Source: Magnetospirillum fulvum
Lineage (GTDB): Bacteria > Pseudomonadota > Alphaproteobacteria > Rhodospirillales > Magnetospirillaceae
NCBI RefSeq assembly: GCF_900108475.1
Contig: NZ_FNWO01000008.1
Location: 124,001-188,000 of the forward strand
DNA: 64,000 nucleotides
Direction of reading: 5' to 3'
The translations under genes were made by a program, and so were the position numbers. Of this stretch, positions 44,360-54,452 are shown piece by piece. The notes below the pieces were generated by a model that was not told the DNA's origin, did no database searches, and saw only the letters and a list, made by a program, of their open reading frames with translations. Each line of letters opens with the position of its first letter. Positions within the stretch are counted from its first letter, which is position 1.

Positions 44360-45444
44360 GCAAGAAAATTCTGTTCGGCATCGCCGCCGCCATGCTGATC
44401 GTCGCCACTGGCGCTTTGGCCCTGCGCGCGCTGCAAGCCCCGGCCGAGGCGCCGCGCCCCGCCGTGCTGACCGTCACCGCGACCAGCCCCCAACGCCAGG
44501 ACTGGCCACAATTGCTGAGCGCCAGCGGTGCCCTGGTGGCGTGGCAAGAAGCGGTAATCGGCGCCGAGGTGGGTAGCCTTCGAGTGAGCGAGTTGTTTGT
44601 GGACGTCGGATCGGTGGTGACCAAGGGCCAGGAACTGGCGCGGCTGTCCCAGGACAGCACACGCGCGGAGTTGCGCAAGCAGGAGGCCCAGGTGGCCCAG
44701 TACAAGGCGAGCTTGTCCCAGGCCCAGGCCAACGCCCACCGCGCCCGCGTGGTCAAGGACAGCGGCGCGCTATCCGAGCAGCAGGTGACCGAATACCTGA
44801 TCACCGAGGAAACCGCGCGGGCCACCCTGGCCGCCGCTGAGGCTGACCGGGAGGCCACCCGCATCACTCTGGCCAAGACCGTGGTCCGCGCCGTAGACGA
44901 TGGCGTGATCACGTCGCGTTCGGCCACCCTGGGCAACGTGGTAGCGGCGGGAACCGAGCTTTTCCGCCTGCTGCGCCAGAACCGGGTGGAATGGAACGCC
45001 GAGTTGGACGCCCAGCAGCTAGCCCTGGTCAGGCCGGGCCAGAAAGCGCATTTGATCCTGCCCGGCGGCACCCGCGTCGATGGCACCGTGCGCATGGCGG
45101 CGCCCAGCCTGAGTGCCAGCACCAGCCGGGGAATCGTCTATGTGGCGCTGCCCGGCGGCAGCGGCGCCACCGTCGGCTCCTACGCCAGCGGCGAAATCGA
45201 GCTGGAGGCGCGGTCGGCGCTGACCGTGCCCCAATCGGCCGTGGTTCTGCGCGATGGCCGCGCATACGTCTTCACCCTGAACGAAGACAACCGAGTCGCC
45301 CGCCACACCGTGACCACGGCGCGTCGACGCGACAACCGGGTGGAAATTACCGAGGGACTGGCCGCCGACGCCCGTGTCGTGGAATCGGGCGGTGCCTTCC
45401 TGTCGGACGGCGCGATCGTGACGGTTGCGGAGGCGCGGCCATGA
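44356..45444 (+). CDS. RND membrane fusion (adaptor) protein
   Basis: 362 residues from a GTG overlapping the previous stop. An N-terminal anchor (ILFGIAAAMLIVATGALALR) is followed by the biotinyl-lipoyl-like GAEVGSLRVSELFVDVGSVV, a coiled-coil hairpin (residues about 95-150, rich in Gln/Ala/Arg), and the beta-barrel and membrane-proximal domains. HlyD/AcrA family. It bridges the inner pump and outer channel. It overlaps the RND gene by 4 nt. Confidence 0.92.
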   Translation: MSKKILFGIAAAMLIVATGALALRALQAPAEAPRPAVLTVTATSPQRQDWPQLLSASGALVAWQEAVIGAEVGSLRVSELFVDVGSVVTKGQELARLSQDSTRAELRKQEAQVAQYKASLSQAQANAHRARVVKDSGALSEQQVTEYLITEETARATLAAAEADREATRITLAKTVVRAVDDGVITSRSATLGNVVAAGTELFRLLRQNRVEWNAELDAQQLALVRPGQKAHLILPGGTRVDGTVRMAAPSLSASTSRGIVYVALPGGSGATVGSYASGEIELEARSALTVPQSAVVLRDGRAYVFTLNEDNRVARHTVTTARRRDNRVEITEGLAADARVVESGGAFLSDGAIVTVAEARP

Positions 45445-48400
45445 ACTTCGCCACTTGGTCCATCCGCAATCCGGTCCCAGTCCTGCTGCTGTTCTTCGTG
45501 CTGACCATGCTGGGGCTGATCAGCTTTCAACGCTTGGGCATCCAGCAATTTCCCGACATGGATCTGCCCACGGTGAAGATTTCCGCCAGCCTGGAGGGCG
45601 CCGCCCCGGCTCAGCTGGAAACCGAGGTGGCGCGCAAGATCGAGGATAAGCTGGCGTCGCTGCCCCGCATCGAGCACATCACCACCACCATCACGGATGG
45701 CGCCGTCGCCATCACCGTCACCTTCGACATCGACAAGAACGCCGAGGAAGCGCTGAACGAGGTGCGCAACGCGGTGGACAGCGCCAAGGCCGATCTGCCG
45801 TCCAGCATGGAAAGCCCCAGCGTATCCAAGGTGACCGCCGTGACCGGCGCGCTGCTGACCTATGTGGTGCGCTCGGACAAGCTGGACGAGCAGGACCTGT
45901 CGTGGCTGGTTGACAACGACATCACCAAGGCCGTGTTGGCGGCCAAGGGCGTCGCTGGCGTCACCCGCATCGGCGGCATCGACCGCGAGGTGCATGTGGA
46001 CCTGGACCCAGCCCTGATGGCCGGACTGGGCGTTACCGCCTCGACGGTTTCGGCGCAGCTCAAGGCGGTGCAGAAAGACAATTCCGGCGGCCTGGGCGAA
46101 GTGGGCGGCAAGCGCCAGTCGCTGCGTACCCTGGGCGCCGTCGCCACTGTCGCCGACGTGGCAGCCATCACCATCCCGCTGACCGACGGCCGCCACGTCC
46201 GCCTGGACCAAGTGGCGAGGGTGACTGATACCTATGCCGACCGCAGCACCCTGGCGTATCTCGACAACCAGCCGGTGATCGCCTTCCAGATCAACCGCAC
46301 CAAGGGTTTTTCTGAGGTCAGCACCGCCGCCGCCGTGCATGCCCAGGTGGCGGCCTTCTCCGCCGCCCACCCCGAAGTGACCATTACCGAGGCCAGCACC
46401 ACCGTCACCCCCATCATCGACAATTATCACGGCTCCATGCATCTGCTGCTGGAGGGCGCGGCTTTGGCGGTGGTGGTGGTGTGGTGGTTCCTGCGCGACG
46501 GGCGGGCAACCATCATTTCGGCCACCGCCCTGCCGCTGTCCATCATTCCCGCCTTCGGCGTGATGCACTGGGCCGGATTTACCCTGAACACCGTGTCGCT
46601 GTTGGCTCTGGCGCTGGTCGTGGGCATCCTGGTGGACGATGCCATCGTCGAGGTGGAAAACATCGCCCGCCACATGCGCAAAGGCAAGTCCCCGCGCGAG
46701 GCGGCCATGGAAGCCGCCACCGAGATCGGCCTGGCGGTGGTCGCCACCACCCTGACCCTGGTAGCGGTGTTCCTGCCCACCGCCTTTATGGGGGGCATTC
46801 CGGGCAAGATCTTCCGCCAGTTCGGCGTCACCGCCGCGGTGGCGGTGCTGTTCTCACTGCTGGTGGCGCGCATGCTCACCCCCTTGATGGCCGCCACCTT
46901 CATGACCGCGCAACAGCACGAGGCGCGCGACAGCGCATTGATGACCCGCTATCTCGGCTGGGTCCGCACCTGCTTGGCCCATCCAGGCCGCACCGCACTG
47001 AGCGGCTTGGCCTTCTTCACGGTGTCACTGGCGCTGATCCCGGCTTTGCCGACCGGCTTTATGCCAGCCCAGGACGATGCCCAGAGTCAGGTCACCTTGA
47101 CTCTGCCGCCGGGCAGCACGCTGAACGACACCGCCGAAATGGCCCTGCGTGCCCGCCAGATCGTGCGCCAACTCCCCGAGGTCACGCAGGTATTCATCTC
47201 GGTGGGCACCGCCACCGCCGGGAGCGGAATGGACGCATCGACCGTCACCGACCCGCGTACGGCGGCCCTGACTGTCGAACTGAAGCCACGCGGCGATCGC
47301 CACCGCAAACAATCCGCCATCGAGGCGGACATGCGCGAGCGGCTGCGCCAAGTACCCGGTGCCCGCGTCGAAGTGGGCAGGGGCGGCAACGGGGAGCAAT
47401 TGAAAATTGCCCTTGCCAGCGACGACCCGATTGCCCTGGAGAACGCCGCCAACACGGTCGAGGCCGAGTTACGCACTCTCAATGGCGTTGGCAATGTTAC
47501 CTCGGGGGCAGCCCTACAACGGCCGGAAATCCAGATCACCCCCGATTTCGCCCATGCCGCCGCATTAGGCGTCACCTCGCAGGACTTAGCCGACACCGCG
47601 CGCATGGCCACTTATGGCGACTATTCCACCGCCTTGCCCAAGCTGAACCTACCGCAGCGGCAGATCCCCATCCGCGTGCGGCTGGACCCGACGGTGCGCG
47701 GGGACGTGAGCCTGCTGGGGCAATTGCGGGTGCGCGGTACCGATGGCCCAGTGGCGCTGGCCTCGTTGGCCGAAATCGGCTTCGGCAGTGGCCCGGCTCA
47801 GGTGGACCGCATCGACCGCTCGCGCAACGTTACCCTAACCGTGGAACTGGGCGGCCGCGCATTGGGCGAGGTGATGAGCGAGGCCAAGCAATTGCCGTCC
47901 ATGCGCACGCTGCCGCCATCGGTGCGGCTGGTGGAACAGGGCGAACTGGAACGCATGAGCGAATTGTTCGGCAACTTCGGTGTGGCCATGGCGGTGGGCG
48001 TGTTCTGCATTTACGGCGTGCTGGTGCTGCTGTTCCACGACTTCTTGCAGCCGGCGACCATCCTGGCCGCCCTGCCGTTGTCGGTGGGCGGTGCTCTGAT
48101 CGCCCTGCTGGTTTCCGGCAACACCTTTTCCATGCCCACCGTCATTGGCCTGCTGATGCTGATGGGCATCGTAACCAAGAACTCCATCTTGCTGGTGGAA
48201 TACGCGGTGATGGCCCGGCGCGACCACGGCATGAACCGGGCCGACGCCTTGCTGGACGCCTGTCACAAGCGGGCGCGGCCGATCCTGATGACCACGATCG
48301 CCATGGGCGCCGGCATGCTGCCCATCGCCCTCGGCCTGGGTGCCGACCCCAGCTTTCGCCAGCCCATGGCGATCGTGGTGATCGGCGGATTGCTGACGTC

Positions 48401-48500
48401 GACGGTGCTGAGCTTGCTGGTGGTGCCATCGATCTTCGTGCTGATGGACGACCTGTCCCACCGGTTGGTGCGGCGGGGATCATCTCCGGACAGCGCATGA
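45441..48500 (+). CDS. RND inner-membrane efflux pump (AcrB-like)
   Basis: 1019 residues from the ATG at 45441, the normal length of an HAE-type RND pump. The N-terminus MNFATWSIRNPVPVLLLFFV, the transmembrane proton-relay Asp pair in LVVGILVDDAIVEVENIARH, and LLMLMGIVTKNSILLVEYAV in the second half are family signatures. Twelve membrane helices and two large periplasmic loops are evident. Together with the two upstream genes it forms a complete tripartite pump; the substrate is unknown. An in-frame extension upstream (to 44991) only covers the adaptor gene. Confidence 0.95.
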   Translation: MNFATWSIRNPVPVLLLFFVLTMLGLISFQRLGIQQFPDMDLPTVKISASLEGAAPAQLETEVARKIEDKLASLPRIEHITTTITDGAVAITVTFDIDKNAEEALNEVRNAVDSAKADLPSSMESPSVSKVTAVTGALLTYVVRSDKLDEQDLSWLVDNDITKAVLAAKGVAGVTRIGGIDREVHVDLDPALMAGLGVTASTVSAQLKAVQKDNSGGLGEVGGKRQSLRTLGAVATVADVAAITIPLTDGRHVRLDQVARVTDTYADRSTLAYLDNQPVIAFQINRTKGFSEVSTAAAVHAQVAAFSAAHPEVTITEASTTVTPIIDNYHGSMHLLLEGAALAVVVVWWFLRDGRATIISATALPLSIIPAFGVMHWAGFTLNTVSLLALALVVGILVDDAIVEVENIARHMRKGKSPREAAMEAATEIGLAVVATTLTLVAVFLPTAFMGGIPGKIFRQFGVTAAVAVLFSLLVARMLTPLMAATFMTAQQHEARDSALMTRYLGWVRTCLAHPGRTALSGLAFFTVSLALIPALPTGFMPAQDDAQSQVTLTLPPGSTLNDTAEMALRARQIVRQLPEVTQVFISVGTATAGSGMDASTVTDPRTAALTVELKPRGDRHRKQSAIEADMRERLRQVPGARVEVGRGGNGEQLKIALASDDPIALENAANTVEAELRTLNGVGNVTSGAALQRPEIQITPDFAHAAALGVTSQDLADTARMATYGDYSTALPKLNLPQRQIPIRVRLDPTVRGDVSLLGQLRVRGTDGPVALASLAEIGFGSGPAQVDRIDRSRNVTLTVELGGRALGEVMSEAKQLPSMRTLPPSVRLVEQGELERMSELFGNFGVAMAVGVFCIYGVLVLLFHDFLQPATILAALPLSVGGALIALLVSGNTFSMPTVIGLLMLMGIVTKNSILLVEYAVMARRDHGMNRADALLDACHKRARPILMTTIAMGAGMLPIALGLGADPSFRQPMAIVVIGGLLTSTVLSLLVVPSIFVLMDDLSHRLVRRGSSPDSA

Positions 48501-48571
48501 GTATCGAGTGATTTAGGAAACGCCCCCTTAACTCACGATGCCTTAGGGACATATGATACGTGGAAGAAGAC

Positions 48572-49168
48572 ATGCACGTTCACAACTGTGCCCCGGCCCG
48601 CCCGGGAAACAATGCAGCCTCCAACGATGAGACTTTGTTGGAGCGCATGAAGCTCGATGATGATGCCGGAGCCTATCGCCTTCTGGTGGAACGGCATGTG
48701 AACAATGCTTATGCCCTGGCCCTGCGCCTGCTATGCAAGTCGTCCGCTGCCGAGGACGTCACCCAGGATGCCTTGATCAAGGCGTGGACCCACCGTCATG
48801 ATTGGGAGCCGGGCCGCACCAGGTTCTCCATCTGGCTGTACCGCATAGTGGTCAACCGCTGCGCCGACCTACAGCACCGACCCGCCAGCGCCGACGTCAA
48901 CGTCATACCCGAACCCACCGACGTCATCCAATGCCGCCACGTCTTCCCTCGGCTGGAAACGGCACTGGGCGAACTGCCCGTGCAGCATCGCACAGCGCTG
49001 ACCCTGACCTATTTCGACCACTTGACCAGCGCCGACGTGGCAGAGGTCATGGGCACCACCGAGTCGACCGTGGAAAGCTGGCTCAGCTGCGCCCGCAGCC
49101 ACCTGCGCGAGGTGCTGCGCGGCAGCGAAGCGGACATGCATGCCGCCTTAGGATTCAGGCCAAAATAA
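48572..49168 (+). CDS. ECF-type sigma-70 factor
   Basis: 198 residues from the ATG at 48572, with GGAAGAAG 5-6 nt upstream; a GTG at 48560 is also in frame. Region 2 is LLVERHVNNAYALALRLLCK then EDVTQDALIKAWTHRHDWEP. Region 4 is ALGELPVQHRTALTLTYFDH then VAEVMGTTESTVESWLSCAR. Sequence type is RpoE/ECF. It stands 71 nt behind the RND gene on the same strand, and no anti-sigma factor follows. It may direct transcription of the efflux genes or be a passenger. Confidence 0.88.
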   Translation: MHVHNCAPARPGNNAASNDETLLERMKLDDDAGAYRLLVERHVNNAYALALRLLCKSSAAEDVTQDALIKAWTHRHDWEPGRTRFSIWLYRIVVNRCADLQHRPASADVNVIPEPTDVIQCRHVFPRLETALGELPVQHRTALTLTYFDHLTSADVAEVMGTTESTVESWLSCARSHLREVLRGSEADMHAALGFRPK

Positions 49169-49221
49169 CCGATGCATCTGTGTTTCGTGGTGAGATGGTG
49201 TAATTCTACTTTTGATGGACG

Positions 49222-49467
49222 TTATCGCCGGTGATGGCGGGTATAGCGCAAGCGGTTCCAGACCAGGACGCCGACATAGAGTTCGTTGTTGAGAATGCCG
49301 GGACGCAGGGTGATGCTGGCTCCGGAAATGGCCGCATCCTGATAGGTAGCCCCCACCGCCCACTTCTCCCGCTCCGCCCGTTCCCGGCAGATGCGGACTT
49401 GGTCTTCGATGGACGAAACGCTCTGATTATCTGACGAATAGCGAGCATAGAGGACGACGCGGGTCAT
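49222..49467 (-). pseudogene. Serine recombinase with large internal deletion
   Basis: The 81-residue frame starts as a large serine recombinase, MTRVVLYARYSSDNQSVSSI then EDQVRICRERAEREKW, with the catalytic Ser in ARYSSDNQS. After GATYQDAAISGASITLRPG the sequence jumps to ILNNELYVGVLVWNRLRY, which in these enzymes belongs to the recombinase domain far downstream. The middle is deleted in frame and the C-terminal part is missing, so it cannot work. It marks a lost mobile element. Confidence 0.75.
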
Positions 49468-49507
49468 GAACGGCCTCCATTGTCTTCCTGGTTGCGTGCC
49501 CTGCCCT

Positions 49508-49717
49508 TCAAAAATATTTACAGGTGATTGTCATTTGATGCATTTTCGGGATTCTGGCCCGTAGCCTCATGTACTCACGCGCCAAGTGACGGCCAATGGC
49601 TTCGGCAATGCGGCGAATATGCGGATCGACCGGGTCGGAAGTGTTGGTCCCGTTATCGTTGGCCGCGAGAGCGAGACGGTTTGACGTCTCCGGCGAAAAG
49701 ACGACCTCATGAGGCAT
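49508..49717 (-). pseudogene. Truncated parE toxin fused to a foreign C-terminus
   Basis: 69 residues. The first ten, MPHEVVFSPE, match the ParE start (MPYEVVFSPEA...). After that the sequence changes to TSNRLALAANDNGTNTSDPV then DPHIRRIAEAIGRHLAREYM, the type of a short island-borne protein with no ParE fold. The start overlaps the antitoxin gene by 11 nt as in a normal parDE pair. The toxin is almost certainly inactive; the antitoxin may be an orphan. Confidence 0.55.
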
Positions 49718-49997
49718 TGCCATTCCCGTCGATGCGCTTGGCGTGGAGTGCCCGGATTTCATCAAACACCCGCTCGACCGGGATAGCCCGCTCCGGGCTT
49801 GTCTGGATGGCGACCGCCACCGGCACGACCTCCTCACGCAACCATCGGTCCACTGCCGCGTCGCGCTCCTGAAGCGCACGCAGACCAGCGCGGATCACTT
49901 CGCTGCTCGTGGCATAGGTGCCCGTGGCAACGAGGCTGTCGATGTAGCTCGCCTGCTCACGGGGCAGGCTGAATGTCCGTTTCTCGGCAGCGGCCAT
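49707..49997 (-). CDS. ParD-like ribbon-helix-helix antitoxin
   Basis: 96 residues. The N-terminal strand and helices KRTFSLPREQASYIDSLVAT then GTYATSSEVIRAGLRALQER form the RHH/CopG DNA-binding motif of ParD (the SSEVIRAGLR signature). The C-terminal half (VERVFDEIRALHAKR) is the usual toxin-binding tail. It overlaps a truncated parE. A perfect palindrome upstream is its probable autoregulatory operator. Confidence 0.88.
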   Translation of the reverse strand: MAAAEKRTFSLPREQASYIDSLVATGTYATSSEVIRAGLRALQERDAAVDRWLREEVVPVAVAIQTSPERAIPVERVFDEIRALHAKRIDGNGNAS

Positions 49998-50021
49998 AAC
50001 TCGCCCCTCCCTGGGAAGAAA

Positions 50022-50054
50022 GGCTGATGGTATGACTTTATCATACCATCAGCC
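50022..50054 (-). promoter_or_regulatory. Perfect 14-bp palindromic operator of the parD promoter
   Basis: ggctgatggtatga (50022-50035) and tcataccatcagcc (50041-50054) are perfect inverted repeats with a 5-nt spacer. On the minus strand a tatgat -10 box (50040-50045) lies inside it, 25 bp before the parD start. ParD binding here would block transcription, the standard autoregulation of these loci. The 211 bp at 50055-50265 hold no supported gene. Confidence 0.7.
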
Positions 50055-50265
50055 AAGGATTTCCATCGGCGACAATCAAGCCCAGGACCGCAACGCATAC
50101 GGCCGTCACTGCGAAGGCTGGGTTTGGACGCCATGGCGCTTCCTCAGACGGCCCAAGCGAGGCGAATGCGGACCCCATCGTTCAGCCCTCCCGTCGGCAA
50201 TTCGACTAACTTTTCAAGACGTACCTAGGTTCTCACTGAGAACGCGGACCGCCGAAGGCGGGACC

Positions 50266-50769
50266 TCAATCAGGGCTCATCTCTTCTGGTCCCGTGGGGC
50301 AATAGCGCCCTCTGATCTCCGCGTCGGCGGCAGGCCCCGCCGTCGTTGTGAAAATCGGATCGGACAGAGGGAGGCCGCTTGCGCGATCAACCAGGATCGG
50401 ATCGGCACGCTCTCCGGTTTCGCGATTGACGATGACGACGCTCGCCCCTTCCGGGGCAAAATGCTTGTTGCCCCAAACCAGCAGAGCCACCAGTACCGGC
50501 TGAAAATCACGGGCGCGATCGGTCAGGACATATTCGAAGCGCGGCGGACGCTCACGATACTGCCGACGGTCCAACAGCCCGGCCTCGATCAGGTTATTCA
50601 GACGGCGGGTCAGCATGTTGGGGGCAATCCCCAGGCTTTTCTCGAATTCGTCGAACCGCGTCAACCCCTGGAAGCAATCCCGCAGGATCAGAATGCTCCA
50701 CCATTCGCCGACCCGCTCCAGGCTGCGGGCGATTGGGCACTGCATGGTATCGAAGCTCTTGCGTTGCAT
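50266..50769 (-). CDS. HxlR-family transcriptional regulator
   Basis: 167 residues. The HxlR winged helix is clear: CPIARSLERVGEWWSILILR, then FDEFEKSLGIAPNMLTRRLN, then LIEAGLLDRRQY, with ending YVLTDRARDFQPVL. There is a conserved Cys near residue 11 (MQCPIA), often the redox or quinone-sensing residue in this family (HypR/QorR types). It is divergent from the Fe-S protein gene, and a palindrome lies between. Confidence 0.92.
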   Translation of the reverse strand: MQRKSFDTMQCPIARSLERVGEWWSILILRDCFQGLTRFDEFEKSLGIAPNMLTRRLNNLIEAGLLDRRQYRERPPRFEYVLTDRARDFQPVLVALLVWGNKHFAPEGASVVIVNRETGERADPILVDRASGLPLSDPIFTTTAGPAADAEIRGRYCPTGPEEMSPD

Positions 50770-50784
50770 CGCGTCATCTCAGTT

Positions 50785-50801
50785 GCTTTCATCATGAAAG
50801 C
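50785..50801. promoter_or_regulatory. Perfect palindrome between HxlR gene and divergent Fe-S gene
   Basis: gctttcatcatgaaagc is a perfect palindrome with a one-base centre, 16 bp before the hxlR-type start codon. A second, looser one (tcactatcgtga) follows at about 50815. These are likely HxlR operators controlling both divergent genes. Confidence 0.6.
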
Positions 50802-50879
50802 GATATAGCGTATGTCACTATCGTGATGCAAGCCACTTCAGCATCCACACCCCCAACGATGCGAAAAAGGACCGGAACC

Positions 50880-52238
50880 ATGGCGATCGAAGGCCGTGTT
50901 CACCGTGACGATGCCGACGGGGATTTCCACCCGGCGGGAAAGAGCGTGACGACCCAGACTGAAACGCCGATGGGCGTTGTTCTTGACAAGGACATGCTTG
51001 ACCGGCTTTGCCGCGCAGCGGGGGCGGACGACGTCGCCTTTGTCGAGTTGGATCGCCCTCGTCTCGCGGGAGATCTGCCGGGCATCTTGCGGGTGCTGCC
51101 ATGGACGAAAAGTTTCATGGTTTTCGTCCGCAGGCTCAGTCGGCATGCCATCCGTTCTCCCGCGCGCAGCCTTTCTTCCGCCGAGTTCACGGCAGGCGCA
51201 CACGACGTCAAAGAGATCATTCACAAGGTGGTGCGCGACCTGGAGGATTCAGGACTCCGCGCCGTCGGCATTTCCGGCCTTTTTCCGTTCGAGTCCTCCC
51301 GCACCGATGGCTCTCCGTTCATTGCCCCGTTGAAAATCCTGGCTGAAGAGGCCGGTTTGGGCGTGATGGGCAAGAACCGCATGGTCCTGCATCCCCGCTT
51401 CGGAGCCGACATCTATCTGGGCGCCATCGCGTTGGACGGAACCATTGCGGCACCGGACCAGCCGTTGTCGGCTAGCCCTTGCATCAACTGCAACCTTTGT
51501 GCCGTCACATGCCCCACCGGGGCGATCGCGAAGGACGGCCATTTCGACTTCAGCAGTTGCATGATCCATAACTATCGGGAAAAAGTCGGCGGCTTCGTTG
51601 AATGGATCCACACCATTACCGATAGCCGCAACCGCAGCGACTATCGACGCCGCGTCAGCGATGCTGAGACCCTATCCTGGTGGCAGAGCTTGGGCTACGA
51701 CGCCAACACCCATTGCGACTATTGCGTCGCTGTGTGTCCGGCCGGTGATGAGGCGGCCTCGTTCCTGGCCAATCGTCAGCGGCATTTCCAGGACATCGTC
51801 CGGCCGTTCCGCGAAAAGGCGGAACTGGTCTATGCCGTTCCGGAATCGGATGCCGAAGACCACGCGGCCCGGGTTTTCCCACACAAGACCGTCCGGCGCA
51901 TCGGCAGTGGCCGTCGCCCGACGTCCGTTGTCGCGATGATGCGTATGCTGCCCTTGCTGTTCCAGCGCGGCCAGGCAAAGGGCGTGGCGGCCCGCTACCA
52001 TTTTCGCTTTCGCGGCAAGGAAACCGTTGAAACCACGGTGGTCATCGGTGACCAGCGCATCTTGGTCGAGAGCGGCCTTATTGGGCGTGCCGACCTGGAG
52101 ATCCAAGCCGACAGTGAGGCATGGCTTGGCTTCGTCAATAAGGAGCGAAAACTGCCGTGGGAAATGCTGCGCGGGCGGATCCGCCTGCGCGGCTCACCCC
52201 ATCTACTCAAGGATTTCGGCCGCTGCTTTCCCGCGTGA
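50880..52238 (+). CDS. 4Fe-4S ferredoxin-type oxidoreductase with SCP2-like C-terminus
   Basis: 452 residues from MAIEGRVHRDDADG; an upstream in-frame ATG at 50826 is possible. The middle has two Fe-S sites, CINCNLCAVTCPTGA (a full CxxCxxCxxxCP) and CDYCVAVCPAGDE. The N-terminal part resembles the epoxyqueuosine reductase (QueG) / reductive dehalogenase fold but lacks a clear cobalamin motif in what can be seen. The last about 110 residues (VAARYHFRFRGKETVETTVV then ADLEIQADSEAWLGFVN) form an SCP2 sterol-carrier-like domain. It may be a reductase acting on a hydrophobic substrate. It is probably controlled by the divergent HxlR regulator. Confidence 0.75.
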   Translation: MAIEGRVHRDDADGDFHPAGKSVTTQTETPMGVVLDKDMLDRLCRAAGADDVAFVELDRPRLAGDLPGILRVLPWTKSFMVFVRRLSRHAIRSPARSLSSAEFTAGAHDVKEIIHKVVRDLEDSGLRAVGISGLFPFESSRTDGSPFIAPLKILAEEAGLGVMGKNRMVLHPRFGADIYLGAIALDGTIAAPDQPLSASPCINCNLCAVTCPTGAIAKDGHFDFSSCMIHNYREKVGGFVEWIHTITDSRNRSDYRRRVSDAETLSWWQSLGYDANTHCDYCVAVCPAGDEAASFLANRQRHFQDIVRPFREKAELVYAVPESDAEDHAARVFPHKTVRRIGSGRRPTSVVAMMRMLPLLFQRGQAKGVAARYHFRFRGKETVETTVVIGDQRILVESGLIGRADLEIQADSEAWLGFVNKERKLPWEMLRGRIRLRGSPHLLKDFGRCFPA

Positions 52239-52294
52239 CATCCTCCCGGACCGACTCTTGAGCCCCCCAGTTCCCGAAAGGAAGGAACGACATC

Positions 52295-53053
52295 ATGCAA
52301 CTTACAGACAACACCATTTTCATCACCGGCGGAACCTCGGGAATCGGCCGTGGCCTTGCCGAAGCCTTTCACAAACTGGGTAACCGGGTGATCATCTCGG
52401 GCCGCCGCAAGGCTCTGTTGGATGAAGTCACCGCCGCCAATCCCGGGATGAAAGCGATCGAACTCGACATCAACGACCCGGCCAGCATCCAATCGGTCGC
52501 CACCACGTTGATCCGCGACTATCCGACCCTGAACGTCCTGATCAATAACGCTGGCATCATGCCGTTCGACAACGCGGCTGCGGTCATCGACGACACTGTT
52601 TCTCAGGCCATTCTCACGACCAATCTGTTGGGACCGATCCGCCTGACCTCGGCACTGATCGAGCATTTGAAGCGCCAACCACGGGCCACCATCATCCACA
52701 ACACCTCGGCCCTGGCCTATCTGCCGCTGGCCGTCTCTGCCGTCTATTCCGCCAGCAAGGCGGCGCTGCATTCCTACGCTTTGTCACAGCGCTTCCTGTT
52801 GCGCGACTCCTCGGTCCGGGTCCAGGAAATCGCTCCGCCGTGGGTCAACACCGACCTGATCAAAAAGAGCGACGATCCCCGCGCCATGCCACTCGACGCT
52901 TTCATTGAGCAGACCATGGCCGGACTGTCCACCGAAGCCGAGGAAGTGGTCGTGGAAGCCGCTCGCCCCATCCGTGACAATCCGGGCGCCAACGAGCATG
53001 CGCTGGTGAATGCCTTCAACGCCAGTCTTCTCGCCAATCCGGTTCCCGTGTGA
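52295..53053 (+). CDS. SDR-family oxidoreductase (DltE-like)
   Basis: 252 residues, classical SDR. The cofactor motif is TGGTSGIGRGLAEAF (TGxxxGIG), NNAGIM follows, then catalytic Ser in IHNTSALAYLPLAVSA and Y-x-x-x-K in YSASKAALHSYA. The C-terminal segment (EEVVVEAARPIRDNPGANEH) matches the DltE group. NAD(P)H-dependent; substrate unknown. It is 56 nt after the Fe-S gene, same strand, likely the same operon. Confidence 0.93.
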   Translation: MQLTDNTIFITGGTSGIGRGLAEAFHKLGNRVIISGRRKALLDEVTAANPGMKAIELDINDPASIQSVATTLIRDYPTLNVLINNAGIMPFDNAAAVIDDTVSQAILTTNLLGPIRLTSALIEHLKRQPRATIIHNTSALAYLPLAVSAVYSASKAALHSYALSQRFLLRDSSVRVQEIAPPWVNTDLIKKSDDPRAMPLDAFIEQTMAGLSTEAEEVVVEAARPIRDNPGANEHALVNAFNASLLANPVPV

Positions 53054-53138
53054 TCCTCCCCGAGGGGCGTATCGAACCCAAGTCGAGCGCCCCTCGATCG
53101 GTTTTGGCGCACCGGAACCGATCAGCGATGGACCGCCA

Positions 53139-53246
53139 GCTGATCGCCGATTGCGAGGTTCCCAGCCGCACTGCGGCACGCGTGAAACTCCGTTCCTCCG
53201 CCACGGCGAGGAAAGCCGCGAGATCGCTCAGCTCTTCCCGCCGCAT
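53139..53246 (-). pseudogene. LysR regulator remnant (N-terminal helix-turn-helix only)
   Basis: The first 36 residues are LysR-type: MRREELSDLAAFLAVAEERS then FTRAAVRLGTSQSAIS. The frame then continues into unrelated DNA and stops 40 codons later. It aligns well with the intact LysR of this window (VSDLLVFLAVARERSFTKAA). It lies just upstream of, and divergent from, an aldo-keto reductase gene, the place its intact form would occupy. About 250 residues are missing, so it is inactive. Confidence 0.8.
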
Positions 53247-53368
53247 TCATAAGCTCCAGGCATAAGGGCATGCTCGATTATACATCTAACATAATGCGAC
53301 CTCTCCTCGTATATAGCCCTCATGACGCTGGCCCGATCGAACGAGTCATGTCGGCCGAAACGAAATGA

Positions 53369-54397
<1,029 letters not shown>

Positions 54398-54452
54398 CCG
54401 CTGGTTTGATAAGGACTCCGGCCATGAGCCCTATGCGTAAGGACACGGTGAA

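Noticed and set aside
45180-48511. Long frames on both strands across the RND gene
   Set aside because: They are shadows of the 1019-residue pump, whose sequence is clearly conserved; the antisense frames have no domain.
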